From assembly GCF_001611795.1 (NCBI RefSeq), contig NZ_CP015098.1, forward strand, positions 2,170,001 through 2,234,000: DNA of 64,000 nt, read 5' to 3'. The notes under the pieces were generated by a model. The model was not told the origin of the DNA and made no database searches. It was given only the letters and a program-made list of their open reading frames with translations. The DNA is from Streptomyces qaidamensis (GTDB lineage Bacteria > Actinomycetota > Actinomycetes > Streptomycetales > Streptomycetaceae). Positions 8,734 through 16,800 of this stretch are shown one piece after another (the stretch's first letter is position 1; every line of letters begins with the position of its first letter). A program made the position numbers and the translations under genes.

Positions 8734-10059
8734 TCAGCAGATGCGGCCGGCGCCCGCGCGGTGGTCGACGATGCCGGGGAGGGCCTTCGCAGGGTCGACC
8801 TTGGTGCGCAGTGTCGGCGTCCAGCCGGCGCCCGACTGGAGGGTCTCCTCGGGGATCTCCGCGTTGTGCACGGCGATCAGGTCGGTCTTCTTGCCGTTGA
8901 CGTAGTTGTTCGCGGCGGTGACCGGGGCCTCCATCCACTTCTTCAGGATCTTCGCCGGGCTGACCCCCTTCGCCAGCGTGAAGGCGTTGTGCTCGGCGAC
9001 GAGCTGGGACTCCTTGCCGATGCCGAAGCTGTAGACGTAGTCCCGGCCGGCCACGAAGTGGTTGTTGTACGAGTCGACCTGCCCGAAGCGGACGCGCGGA
9101 GCGCGCTCGATCACGTTCCGGAACAGGTTGTGGTGGAGTGTCACCTTGAGCTTGCCCCGGTCGCCGACGGCCGTCGACTCGCTGTCGCTGTTGCCGATCA
9201 TGAGCGTCTTGTCGTGGTCGGCGAAGATGTTCCAGGAGGCGGTGACGTAGTTGGATCCCCGGACGATGTCCAGCTCGCCGTCGTGCTGCTGGTACAGCGC
9301 GCCGAAGTACGTCGGTGCCTTGCTGTCGGGGTGGCTGCCGTCGGTGAAGGTGTTGTGGTCCATCCAGACGTGGGTGGAGCCGTAGACGACGGCGGTGTCG
9401 TACTCGGAGTTCCACGCGCCCGTGGAGGTGTCGGTCGGGTCCCACTGCGGGAAGCAGTCGAGGGGGCTCTCGAAGGTGAGGTTGCGGACGATGACGTTGT
9501 CGACGCCCTTGATCTGGAGGCTGGCGCCCTTGAAGCCCGCGTTCTTCCCGACGCCGATGATGGTGGTGTTGGCGGGGACAGCGGCCTTGATGGCCTGGTC
9601 CTGGTTGTCGGCGGAGGCGCGGCGCAGCCCCTCCGGACTGTCGGCGGGTTCGCCGCTCAGGTCCTTGTCCCGCCCCCACGTCTCGGGCGCGTACTTCTTC
9701 AGGTAGGCGTCGAAGTCGTACCCGGGCACGGCGAAGGCGTCGCACCCCTCGGAGACCGCGTCGATGGTCCCCTTCACCTTGATGATCTTCGGTGCGCTGC
9801 CGCCCGCGGCGAGGGCGGCCTTGAACTGGGCCCAGGTGGTCACGGTGTACACGTGCTCGGCGTCGGCGGCGGCACCGCCGGTGGTCCCGGTGCCGTAGGA
9901 CCCCCATCCGTCCTTCGCCCCGAGCGTCTGCCGGGCGGGATCGCGGGAGTCGGCCTGGGCGGTGGCGGTGCCGGTGAGGGACAGCACCAGTGCGGTGCAG
10001 CCGGCGAGGACGACGACCCTCTTCTTCATGGCATGCCCATGCCATCTACGTGCGTGCAT
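8734..10059 (-). CDS. Secreted pectate lyase, family PL1
   Basis: This is a 441-residue PL1 lyase. After a short basic N-region the signal peptide runs from KKRVVVLAG to TATAQA. Motifs are WMDHNTFTDG, HDGELDIVRGSNYVT, HDKTLMIGNSDSE and RAPRVRFGQVDSYNN with the catalytic arginine. The C-terminus GWTPTLRTKVDPA and AGAGRIC is shared with the other PL1 lyase near 18-19 kb, so these two are close paralogs. I chose the ATG at 10059 because AAGGAG lies eight bases before it; an ATG ten codons later is the alternative. Confidence 0.86.
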   Translation of the reverse strand: MHARRWHGHAMKKRVVVLAGCTALVLSLTGTATAQADSRDPARQTLGAKDGWGSYGTGTTGGAAADAEHVYTVTTWAQFKAALAAGGSAPKIIKVKGTIDAVSEGCDAFAVPGYDFDAYLKKYAPETWGRDKDLSGEPADSPEGLRRASADNQDQAIKAAVPANTTIIGVGKNAGFKGASLQIKGVDNVIVRNLTFESPLDCFPQWDPTDTSTGAWNSEYDTAVVYGSTHVWMDHNTFTDGSHPDSKAPTYFGALYQQHDGELDIVRGSNYVTASWNIFADHDKTLMIGNSDSESTAVGDRGKLKVTLHHNLFRNVIERAPRVRFGQVDSYNNHFVAGRDYVYSFGIGKESQLVAEHNAFTLAKGVSPAKILKKWMEAPVTAANNYVNGKKTDLIAVHNAEIPEETLQSGAGWTPTLRTKVDPAKALPGIVDHRAGAGRIC

Positions 10060-10091
10060 GGTGCGGTTCTCCTTTTCCAGGGACGGGGGGG

Positions 10092-10889
10092 TTACGCGGT
10101 GGCCTTCGGCCAGGTGATCCAGGACTCGGGAATCGTCTCGTCCAGCCGGCGCACCTCGCTCGGCGCGAGCACCCGGGTACGCAGCAGCTCTCGCGCCACG
10201 AGCCGCGCCACGGAGATCGCGCCGGGCGGGTTGAAGTGCGTGTTGTCCTGCTCGGTCGCGGTCCAGTTGAAGTACTTCTTCGTCTCCTCGACCCCCAGCC
10301 GCTGCCACAGCGCGATCGACAGCGCCTGGATGTCGAGCAGTGTCACCCCCTCCTGCTTGGCGAGCGCCCGCATGGCCGCCGGGTATTCGCCGTGGCTCGG
10401 CAGCGCCTTGCCGGCCGCGTTGAACTTGCGCCGCTCGACGGACGTGGCGAGCACGGGCCGGGCCCCACGCTCCCGGGCCCCGTCGATGTACATCCGCAGA
10501 TGGTCCTGGTACGTCGTCCAGGGCTCGGTGTACCGGGTGGGGTCGTTCACCTTCTCGTCGTTGTGGCCGAACTGGATGAGCAGGAAGTCGCCCGGCCTGA
10601 TCTGCCGGAGGATGACGTCGAGCCGTCCCTCATCGACGAAGCTCTTGGAACTACGGCCGTTGACCGCGTGATTGGCGACCGGACGGTCCTTGTGGAGGAA
10701 GAACGGAAGCGCCATTCCCCACCCGGTCTCGGGAGCTGCGTCGGTGTACTTCTGTGCGGCGGTGGAATCACCGGCGATGTAGAGGGTTCGGGCGCGGCGG
10801 CCGGTGGCTTGCGCGGTACCGGTCGCGGCGAAGGTGAGAGGAACGGCGGCAACAGCGGCCGCGGTGACTTGTCTACGGCTCAGTGACAC
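10092..10889 (-). CDS. Rhamnogalacturonan acetylesterase-like SGNH hydrolase (CE12)
   Basis: This 265-residue exported SGNH esterase likely removes acetyl groups from rhamnogalacturonan. The four blocks are visible: GDSTAA (nucleophile Ser), the VNGRSSKSF glycine/serine block, FGHNDE (Asn) and DNTHFN (Asp/His). LSRRQVTAAAVAAVPL forms a Tat-like signal. Start is GTG, eight bases after AGAAGG; the frame is open upstream, but that part does not look like protein. It sits between the PL1 gene and the solute-binding protein gene. Confidence 0.84.
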   Translation of the reverse strand: MSLSRRQVTAAAVAAVPLTFAATGTAQATGRRARTLYIAGDSTAAQKYTDAAPETGWGMALPFFLHKDRPVANHAVNGRSSKSFVDEGRLDVILRQIRPGDFLLIQFGHNDEKVNDPTRYTEPWTTYQDHLRMYIDGARERGARPVLATSVERRKFNAAGKALPSHGEYPAAMRALAKQEGVTLLDIQALSIALWQRLGVEETKKYFNWTATEQDNTHFNPPGAISVARLVARELLRTRVLAPSEVRRLDETIPESWITWPKATA

Positions 10890-10970
10890 GACAAACCCTT
10901 CTTTCAGCGGGCCCCCGGTGGCGCGGGGGTGATTCCGTACGTGGCTCCGCCGCGTACGCGCGACCGGCCC

Positions 10971-11006
10971 GGGACGGCCCGTGGCCTGCACATCACAGGC
11001 CGTCCC
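10971..11006 (-). terminator. Hairpin after the solute-binding protein gene
   Basis: GGGACGGCC (10971-10979) pairs with GGCCGTCCC (10998-11006), with a competing inner stem GGCCTG / CAGGCC. A second 10-bp hairpin around CGTACG-TGGC lies at 10936-10958. The pair sits in the 137-bp gap after the solute-binding protein gene. It is a likely terminator or processing site that would raise the level of the binding-protein transcript. Confidence 0.55.
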
Positions 11007-11026
11007 AGGGCGGTTCCCCGGCAGCG

Positions 11027-12373
11027 TCAGCTCTTCTGCTGGTCCCACTCCGCCTGGGCCTCGTTCAGCTGGTCGGCCATCTTGTCCAGGAACTCCTTGG
11101 CGCTCATGTCACCGAGCAGGACCTTCTGGAAGCCGGGCTCGTTCTCGGCCTTGGAGATGGTGTTCCAGTCGGGCAGGTAGTACGGCAGCTGGACGATGGT
11201 GGTGGAGCCGTCGTTGAGGGCGTCTGCGGCGAGCTTGGTCGGCTCGGCCTTGGAGATCCAGGCGTCCTTGGCGGCGTCCGTGTTGGACGGGATGGCGCCG
11301 GCCGACTCGTTCCACTTGGAGTTGGACTCGTGCGAGGCGGCGAACTCGATGAACTTCCAGGCGGCCTCCTTGTTCTTGGAGCTCTTGAACAGGCCGAGAC
11401 CGTCGACCGGGTTGGACACCTGGACGCGCTTGCCACCGGGGCCGGTGGGCTGCGGGATGCCGCGGAACTTGTCGGTGCCGAGCGCCTTCACATGGTCCTG
11501 GTAGGAGCCCAGGTTGTGGTTGAGCATCCCGATCGTGCCGGAGTCCCACTGCGCGACCATCTTGGTGAAGTCGTTGTTGAGGTCGGCGGCCGGCGTGTAC
11601 TTCTTGTACAGACCGGCGTACTTCTCCAGCGCCTCGACGTTCTTCGGGTCGTTGACCGTGGTCTTCTTGCCGCTCGCGTCCCAGAAGGACGTGATGCCCG
11701 ACTGCCCGTACATCGCGTCCAGCGCCTGTGCGATGGAGCCCGCGCCGCCACGGATGGTGTAGCCGAACTCGTTCTTCTTGGCGTCGGTGAGCTTCTCGGC
11801 GGCCTCGTAGAACTTCTCCCAGGTGGTGGGCGCGTCCAGGCCGGCCTTCTCGAACAGATCGGTGCGGTAGTAGAGGGTGCCGTTGTTCGCGGAGGTCGGG
11901 ATCGAGTACAGCGTGTCCCCGCCACCGGCGGACTTCAGCGACTCGACCATGCCCTCGTTGAGCTTGTCCTTGATCGTGGACTTGCCGAGTCGGCCGTCCA
12001 GGGGGTCCAGCGCGTTCTGGGCGGCGAACCCGGCGGCCATCGCCGCGCCGACGCCGCCGACGTCCGGCAGACCGCCGCCCTGGATGGCGGTGTCGACCTT
12101 GGACTGGTACTCGGTGGCGGCGATACCGACGTACTCGACCTTGATGGACGGGTTCGCCTTCTCGAAGTCGGCGATGATCTGCTTCCAGATGTCCGTACGG
12201 ACACCGCCGTTGTTGTCCCAGAAGACGATCTCGCCCTTGCCGCTGCCCTCGGACCCCTTGTCTCCACCGGCGCCGCTGCCGTCGTCACCGCAGGCGGTCG
12301 CGGTCAGGGCGAGGACGGAGCCCAGGGCGACGGCCGTGGCCGCGCGCCTGCTTCTGCGAATGCTGCTCTTCAT
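11027..12373 (-). CDS. Sugar ABC transporter solute-binding lipoprotein
   Basis: This 448-residue family 1 extracellular binding protein has an N-terminal lipoprotein signal ending LTATAC-GDDG. It is a typical two-lobed binding protein, with IVFWDNNGG, DVGGVGAAMAAG and GMLNHNLG segments. It should capture oligogalacturonides or pectic arabino-oligosaccharides and deliver them to the permease pair encoded seven genes upstream on the same strand (19.3-21.1 kb). That separation is unusual for this importer class. The ATG of MKSSIRR was preferred to an upstream TTG because it opens the signal peptide. Confidence 0.85.
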   Translation of the reverse strand: MKSSIRRSRRAATAVALGSVLALTATACGDDGSGAGGDKGSEGSGKGEIVFWDNNGGVRTDIWKQIIADFEKANPSIKVEYVGIAATEYQSKVDTAIQGGGLPDVGGVGAAMAAGFAAQNALDPLDGRLGKSTIKDKLNEGMVESLKSAGGGDTLYSIPTSANNGTLYYRTDLFEKAGLDAPTTWEKFYEAAEKLTDAKKNEFGYTIRGGAGSIAQALDAMYGQSGITSFWDASGKKTTVNDPKNVEALEKYAGLYKKYTPAADLNNDFTKMVAQWDSGTIGMLNHNLGSYQDHVKALGTDKFRGIPQPTGPGGKRVQVSNPVDGLGLFKSSKNKEAAWKFIEFAASHESNSKWNESAGAIPSNTDAAKDAWISKAEPTKLAADALNDGSTTIVQLPYYLPDWNTISKAENEPGFQKVLLGDMSAKEFLDKMADQLNEAQAEWDQQKS

Positions 12374-12421
12374 GGTCGGCTCTCTCTTCTGGATCAAACG
12401 GAGATGTGAAGTTGAGGGGGG

Positions 12422-14407
12422 TCAGTGGCGTGCGTGGGGCGCCCAGTTGTCGCTGCCCTTGAGGTAGGCGGTGACGGTGTGCGTCCTCGCGTCCTCATCG
12501 CTCATCTGCGGACGGTCCTGGGTGACAGCGGCCCCCGGCCCGTAGTTCTGGTACTCCGTGAAGCGCGCGTCCTTCCACGAGAAGCCACTCATGTCCGTCC
12601 ACGGCGAGGACTTGACCGCGGCAGGCAGCCGGGTGTCGCGGATCAGCACTTGGGCCACCGCGTTCGGCTCGCCGCCCGGGTGCCAGGGCCGGCCGAGGTG
12701 GAAGCTCCCGGCCGGGGCGTCGCTCACGATCTTCGAGCGGGTGATCAGGAACCCGTACGGGTTGTCCTTCCACGTCGAAGCGGCCGTGATGTAGCCGTTG
12801 TTGGTCGCGGATCCCCGGCTGAGCGCCTTGATCACGGACCGCTCGATCACGGTCGTCGCCCGCCCGTAGATGAAGTCGACGTCACCTTCGATGTACGAGT
12901 CGCGGACGTACACCCGGCTGATCACGTTCAGCTTGGGGCTGTCGGTCATCAGGGTGTCCTGGTTTCCCAGGAAGGCGGTGTCCTCGAAGACGATCCGGTC
13001 GCCGGTCGTCTTCATGGCGAGGGCCTGCTCGCCCTTCAGCTCGACCGCGGACTCGTCGAAGTCGTTGCTGAAGGTGAGGTTGCGGGCGGTGACGTCGTTC
13101 GCGGCGATCCGCACGGTGGCGCTGCCCGTGGAACCGCCGTACTCGGCGGGCGTGTCGTGGACGATGACGGTGTCGGAGCGGTCGTGTCCCGTCCCCCGGA
13201 GCAGGATCTTCGGCTTGGCCGCCGGGATGAACACCTTCTCCCGGTAGGTGCCCGGCGCGACCGCGATCGTCACCGGCACGTCGTTGCCGTCCGGCACGGC
13301 GTCCACGGCGGCCTGCACGGTCGGGTAGGCGCCCGGGACGTCGAGGGTCACGCCGATCTGCCGCTGCGGACCGGAGAACTTCTTCACCAGGGCGGGGACG
13401 GCGGCCGCGGGATCGAGCCGGTAGTCGTAGAAGTCCCGCGGGTCGAAGGCGGCACCCCACTCGTCCGTCCGCCCGCTCGTCTTCCTCAGGATCGAGCCCC
13501 GCTCCACCAACTCCGCGGTGGTGTCGGCCTGGTAGGGGTGCTGGACCCGGTCGTAGTAGCTGTTCTCGATGACCATCTTGCTGCGGCCCCGGGACCAGTT
13601 CCCGTACGTCCACACGGGGTCGCCATCGGCCACCTGTGCGGAGATGTAGTTGTTGTAGAGGTGCGCGTAGGCGCAGTTGTCCGCCGAGGGATTGCGCTGC
13701 TTCGTGCCGGTGAACCAGTTGTGGTCGATGGTGATCTGCGTCTGGACGTTGGTCGTCCAGCCGATCCCGAACGCCTTGTTGTGGTTGCTGAACTCGTTGT
13801 AGGAGACGGTCACGTACTGGCTGTCTTTGCGGATGTCGAGCAGGCCGTCGCCCATGTGGGTGAAGCGGTTGTGGTCGATCCAGACGTGGTGGACGGCATC
13901 CATCTGGATGGCGTCGAAGTCGGTGGTCTTGCCGTCCCAGTCGCCCTCGACGTAGGAGTCGCGGATCGTCAGGTTGCGGATGATGACGTTGTGCGTGCCG
14001 GGGTCGAGGTGCAGTTCGCCGTGGACGATCTCACCGGTGTCGCCGACGCCGATGATCGTCTTGTTCGAGGCGACGACGATGTCCGAGCCGAAGGGCTCGA
14101 CGGCGACCGTCCCCGCCACCCGGATGACGTAGGGCTCCTCGGCGGCCGCGTACTTCGCCAGCGAGGCCTGGTCGGTGACCGTGACGACCTTGCCGCCGGC
14201 ACCTCCCGTGGTTCCTCCGGCCAGCGAGGCGAAGCCGTGGGCCTGGTCGGTCCAGCGGGCGGCCGCCGGTGCGGACATCCCGGCGGGGGCGGGTTCGGCG
14301 GCCCTTGCCTCCCCGGTCGCGCCCAGTCCCAGGGCGGCGACCAGGCCCGCGACGGCGGCCAGGGCGACACCCGGTCTGGGCAAGCGCTTGCTACGGAGGT
14401 GCGTCAT
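12422..14407 (-). CDS. Fused PL1 pectate lyase and CE8 pectin methylesterase
   Basis: This 661-residue secreted bifunctional enzyme has a signal peptide at residues 1-37 and a PL1 module at roughly 50-345 (WIDHNRF 176-182, DGLLDIRKDSQYVTVSYNEF, KQRNPSADN). A CE8 module covers roughly 352-655 (GEQALAMK 459-466, GNQDTL 481-486, EGDVDFIYG 507-515, LGRPWHPGG 571-579). All CE8 catalytic residues are present. The PL1 arginine region reads RNP rather than the RAPRVRFGQ of its neighbours, so it belongs to a different PL1 subgroup. Demethylation followed by cleavage in one polypeptide would act on methylated pectin. The ATG follows GGGAG. Confidence 0.87.
   Translation of the reverse strand: MTHLRSKRLPRPGVALAAVAGLVAALGLGATGEARAAEPAPAGMSAPAAARWTDQAHGFASLAGGTTGGAGGKVVTVTDQASLAKYAAAEEPYVIRVAGTVAVEPFGSDIVVASNKTIIGVGDTGEIVHGELHLDPGTHNVIIRNLTIRDSYVEGDWDGKTTDFDAIQMDAVHHVWIDHNRFTHMGDGLLDIRKDSQYVTVSYNEFSNHNKAFGIGWTTNVQTQITIDHNWFTGTKQRNPSADNCAYAHLYNNYISAQVADGDPVWTYGNWSRGRSKMVIENSYYDRVQHPYQADTTAELVERGSILRKTSGRTDEWGAAFDPRDFYDYRLDPAAAVPALVKKFSGPQRQIGVTLDVPGAYPTVQAAVDAVPDGNDVPVTIAVAPGTYREKVFIPAAKPKILLRGTGHDRSDTVIVHDTPAEYGGSTGSATVRIAANDVTARNLTFSNDFDESAVELKGEQALAMKTTGDRIVFEDTAFLGNQDTLMTDSPKLNVISRVYVRDSYIEGDVDFIYGRATTVIERSVIKALSRGSATNNGYITAASTWKDNPYGFLITRSKIVSDAPAGSFHLGRPWHPGGEPNAVAQVLIRDTRLPAAVKSSPWTDMSGFSWKDARFTEYQNYGPGAAVTQDRPQMSDEDARTHTVTAYLKGSDNWAPHARH
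14380..14391. promoter_or_regulatory. Perfect 12-bp palindrome inside the fusion gene start
   Basis: GCAAGCGCTTGC is perfectly palindromic and covers codons 6-9 of the PL1-CE8 gene. It shares the AAGCGCTT core with the operator-like site upstream of the permeases, so it may be an intragenic operator. It could equally be chance within SKRL codons. Confidence 0.3.
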
Positions 14408-14449
14408 TGCGGCTCCCAACAGGCGTGATGGGCGTACAGGTGCGATGGG

Positions 14450-15958
14450 TTACAAGTCGGTGATCCGGAACTGCGTGAACGTGGCGGCGCCCGCGTGTCC
14501 CGACCCGACGGGCGCGAGGGCGAAGAGGCCCAGCAGGGCGCCGACCCAGCGCCAGGGCGTGGCGGCGAAAACGGGACCGGACGGACACGGACCGTCGCCG
14601 AGGTCGTAGGAGAAGCGGCAGCGGGCTCCGGCGCCGATCTCGATGCGGAGTCCGACGCGCCCCTCGGGTGCGAGGCGCGGGTGGGCCGCGTCGCGCTCCC
14701 GCTCGGCGACCCCCTCGGCGAACCGGTGCACGAGGTGGACCGTGCCGTCGGCCCCGCGCTGAAGGCCGATCCAGCCGAACGCGTCCCCGAGGACCGCGAG
14801 TCCGGCCCGCGCCCCTGGCTCCTCACTGTGCAGGCGCAGCTCCACCTCGACGGCGGACGGGGTGCCGGGCAGCCGCTGAGTGAGGACGTTCGGGAGTGTG
14901 CGGAGGTCGTGCGTGTCGGCCGAGCGTACGCAGGTCAGCCGCAGTCCGTCCCCGGAGTGCTGGGTGGCCCAGCCGTCGCCCGGGTTGGCCGTCCACTGCC
15001 ACTGGCGGCCGTACCGTCCGCCGGGGAAGTCGTCGTCGGTGGCGGGCGCGGCGGGCGGCTGCGGCGGCAGGTCCGGCTTCTCGTGTACGGCGACGGGGGC
15101 GCCGTCGTCCCCGAGCACCGGCCAGCCGTCCGGGCCCCAGCGCATCGGCTGGAGGTGGACGACCCGGCCGTAGGCGCCGCGCTGCTGGAAGTGCAGGAAC
15201 CAGTCCTCCCCCGACCGGGTGCGCACCCAGCCGCCCTGGTGGGGGCCGTTGACGTCGGTGTCCTTCTGCTCCAGGACGATCCTCTCCTCGTACGGCCCGA
15301 AGAAGCCGCGCGAGCGGAAGGCGCCCTGCCAGCCGGTCTCCACACCGCCGGCGGGGGCGAGGATCCAGAACCAGCCGTCGTGCCGGTAGAGCTTGGGGCC
15401 TTCGAGGGTGAACCAGCCGGGTATGCGGTCCCCGTCGACGATCACCTTGCCCTCGTCGAGGAGGTCGGTGCCGTCGGGGCGCATCCGGTGGCCGGTGAGG
15501 CGGTTCTTGACGCCGGAGCGGGACTTGGCCCAGGCGTGGACCAGGTAGGCCTCACCGGTCTCCTCGTCCCACAGGGGGCACGGGTCGATCAGGCCCTTGC
15601 CCGCCTTCAGCAGGTGCGGGCGGGTCCAGGGACCACGGACCGCCGGGGCGTTGACCTGGAAGATGCCCTGGTCGGGATCGCCCCAGAAGATCCAGAAGCG
15701 TTCGTCGTGATACCTGAGGGACGGGGCCCAGACGCCGCAGTCGTGGCGGGGTGTCGCGAACTCCTCGGCCGGTTCCAGGCGTTCCAGGGCGTGGCCGACC
15801 AGGGTCCAGTTGACGAGGTCGCGGGAGTGCAGCAGCGGCAGGCCGGGGGCGCGCCCGAAGCTGGAGGCGGTCAGGTAGAAGTCGTCGCCGACGCGGACGA
15901 CGTCCGGGTCGGACCAGTCGGCGTTCAGGATCGGATTGCGGTAGGTCTCGGAGGTCAC
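14450..15958 (-). CDS. Cytoplasmic GH43 beta-xylosidase/arabinosidase-like enzyme
   Basis: This 502-residue enzyme has no signal peptide, so it should act on imported oligosaccharides. An N-terminal GH43 propeller (to about 300) shows NADWSDPDVVR (base Asp), GLIDPCPLWD (second Asp) and FTLEGPK (acid Glu). The C-terminal ~190 residues form a beta-sandwich of the type found in two-domain GH43 xylosidases (DDDFPGGRYGRQWQW through FTQFRITDL). The GTG start overlaps the stop of the DUF6807 gene by four bases, so the two are translationally coupled. Whether arabinose or xylose is released cannot be told from sequence. Confidence 0.83.
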   Translation of the reverse strand: MTSETYRNPILNADWSDPDVVRVGDDFYLTASSFGRAPGLPLLHSRDLVNWTLVGHALERLEPAEEFATPRHDCGVWAPSLRYHDERFWIFWGDPDQGIFQVNAPAVRGPWTRPHLLKAGKGLIDPCPLWDEETGEAYLVHAWAKSRSGVKNRLTGHRMRPDGTDLLDEGKVIVDGDRIPGWFTLEGPKLYRHDGWFWILAPAGGVETGWQGAFRSRGFFGPYEERIVLEQKDTDVNGPHQGGWVRTRSGEDWFLHFQQRGAYGRVVHLQPMRWGPDGWPVLGDDGAPVAVHEKPDLPPQPPAAPATDDDFPGGRYGRQWQWTANPGDGWATQHSGDGLRLTCVRSADTHDLRTLPNVLTQRLPGTPSAVEVELRLHSEEPGARAGLAVLGDAFGWIGLQRGADGTVHLVHRFAEGVAERERDAAHPRLAPEGRVGLRIEIGAGARCRFSYDLGDGPCPSGPVFAATPWRWVGALLGLFALAPVGSGHAGAATFTQFRITDL

Positions 15959-16800
15959 GGGCTCACCGCCTTGCGGACGAGGGACGCCGCGGCGTCGCGG
16001 TCGAGACGGCCGTCGGCGACGACGGTGACCACCCGGCGCACGACGGTCTCACCCGGCGGGACCGGCACCCGTTCGTCGTGGGCCAGGGAGGAGCCGACGC
16101 CCGGGTACTCCTCGGTGCGCACGAACCACGGGTCGCGGCGGGTCCGTTCGGTGGCGCCGGCGAAGACCAGCGTCCAGGTGGCGCCCCGCAGGGCGAGCCA
16201 GTCGGCGGGGTTGCCGTGGACCTTCTCCTCGCCGTCGGCGGCGGCCGTGAAGACCTCCGGCGCGCAGGGCTCCTTGCGGGCCCGCCAGAAGAAGCCGCCG
16301 TAGGCGGCGCCCGGGCGCCCGTTGGTCGCGGGGCTGCCGATCGACAGCGCGTTCCTGGTGACGTTGGTGAGGGAGAACGTGAGGTCCAGCGCCCAGGCCC
16401 GGTCGGTGAGTTCGGTGGCCGCGACCGTCCGGCGTTCGCGCAGCAGCTCGCCGCCCGCGCTGACCCAGCGCAGCTCCTCCACGAAGCCGTCCGGGTCGCG
16501 CAGCTGGAAGGCGATGTGCCGCTGCGCGCCGTGGTTGTCGAGCTCGGTGGGGCCCTGGCCGCGGACGTAGGTGCGCCCGCCCCAGAAGTTGAACCCCTCG
16601 ACGTCGGGAACGGCGACACCGACGCCGAGGTGGTGTGCGTGGTCGGCAGGGGCGAGTTCGGTCACGGCCGTGCCGGCCAGGGTGGTGACGGGGTGCAGAT
16701 AGGGGCGCGGGGAGAGCCGGGCCGGCAGCTCGGGCCGGGTGACGTACCGGCCGACCGGCCGGCCCGCGACGCGCAGGACCGCGGTGTCGTTGCTGGTCAT
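15955..16800 (-). CDS. DUF6807 (PmoA-like) family protein
   Basis: This 281-residue protein belongs to the group often labelled PmoA-like, now DUF6807. It has DHAHHLGVGVAVPDVEGFNFWGG near residues 70-95, with a histidine cluster that could bind metal. The methane-oxygenase name is historical and should not be used for function. It has no signal peptide. Its start overlaps the preceding oxidoreductase stop as ATGA, and its own stop overlaps the GH43 start. The pairing with a Gfo/Idh/MocA oxidoreductase recurs in actinomycete sugar clusters, suggesting one catabolic step on an unusual sugar. Confidence 0.75.
   Translation of the reverse strand: MTSNDTAVLRVAGRPVGRYVTRPELPARLSPRPYLHPVTTLAGTAVTELAPADHAHHLGVGVAVPDVEGFNFWGGRTYVRGQGPTELDNHGAQRHIAFQLRDPDGFVEELRWVSAGGELLRERRTVAATELTDRAWALDLTFSLTNVTRNALSIGSPATNGRPGAAYGGFFWRARKEPCAPEVFTAAADGEEKVHGNPADWLALRGATWTLVFAGATERTRRDPWFVRTEEYPGVGSSLAHDERVPVPPGETVVRRVVTVVADGRLDRDAAASLVRKAVSP

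Noticed and set aside
12425..14428. 667-codon plus-strand frame opposite the PL1-CE8 fusion
   Set aside because: Composition is that of an antisense shadow (Val, Gly, Asp, Arg repeats). The minus strand contains all catalytic motifs of two enzyme families.
15955..16800. Particulate methane monooxygenase subunit (PmoA)
   Set aside because: The PmoA-like label is a historical misannotation of DUF6807. The protein is soluble with no membrane helices and sits in a sugar operon.
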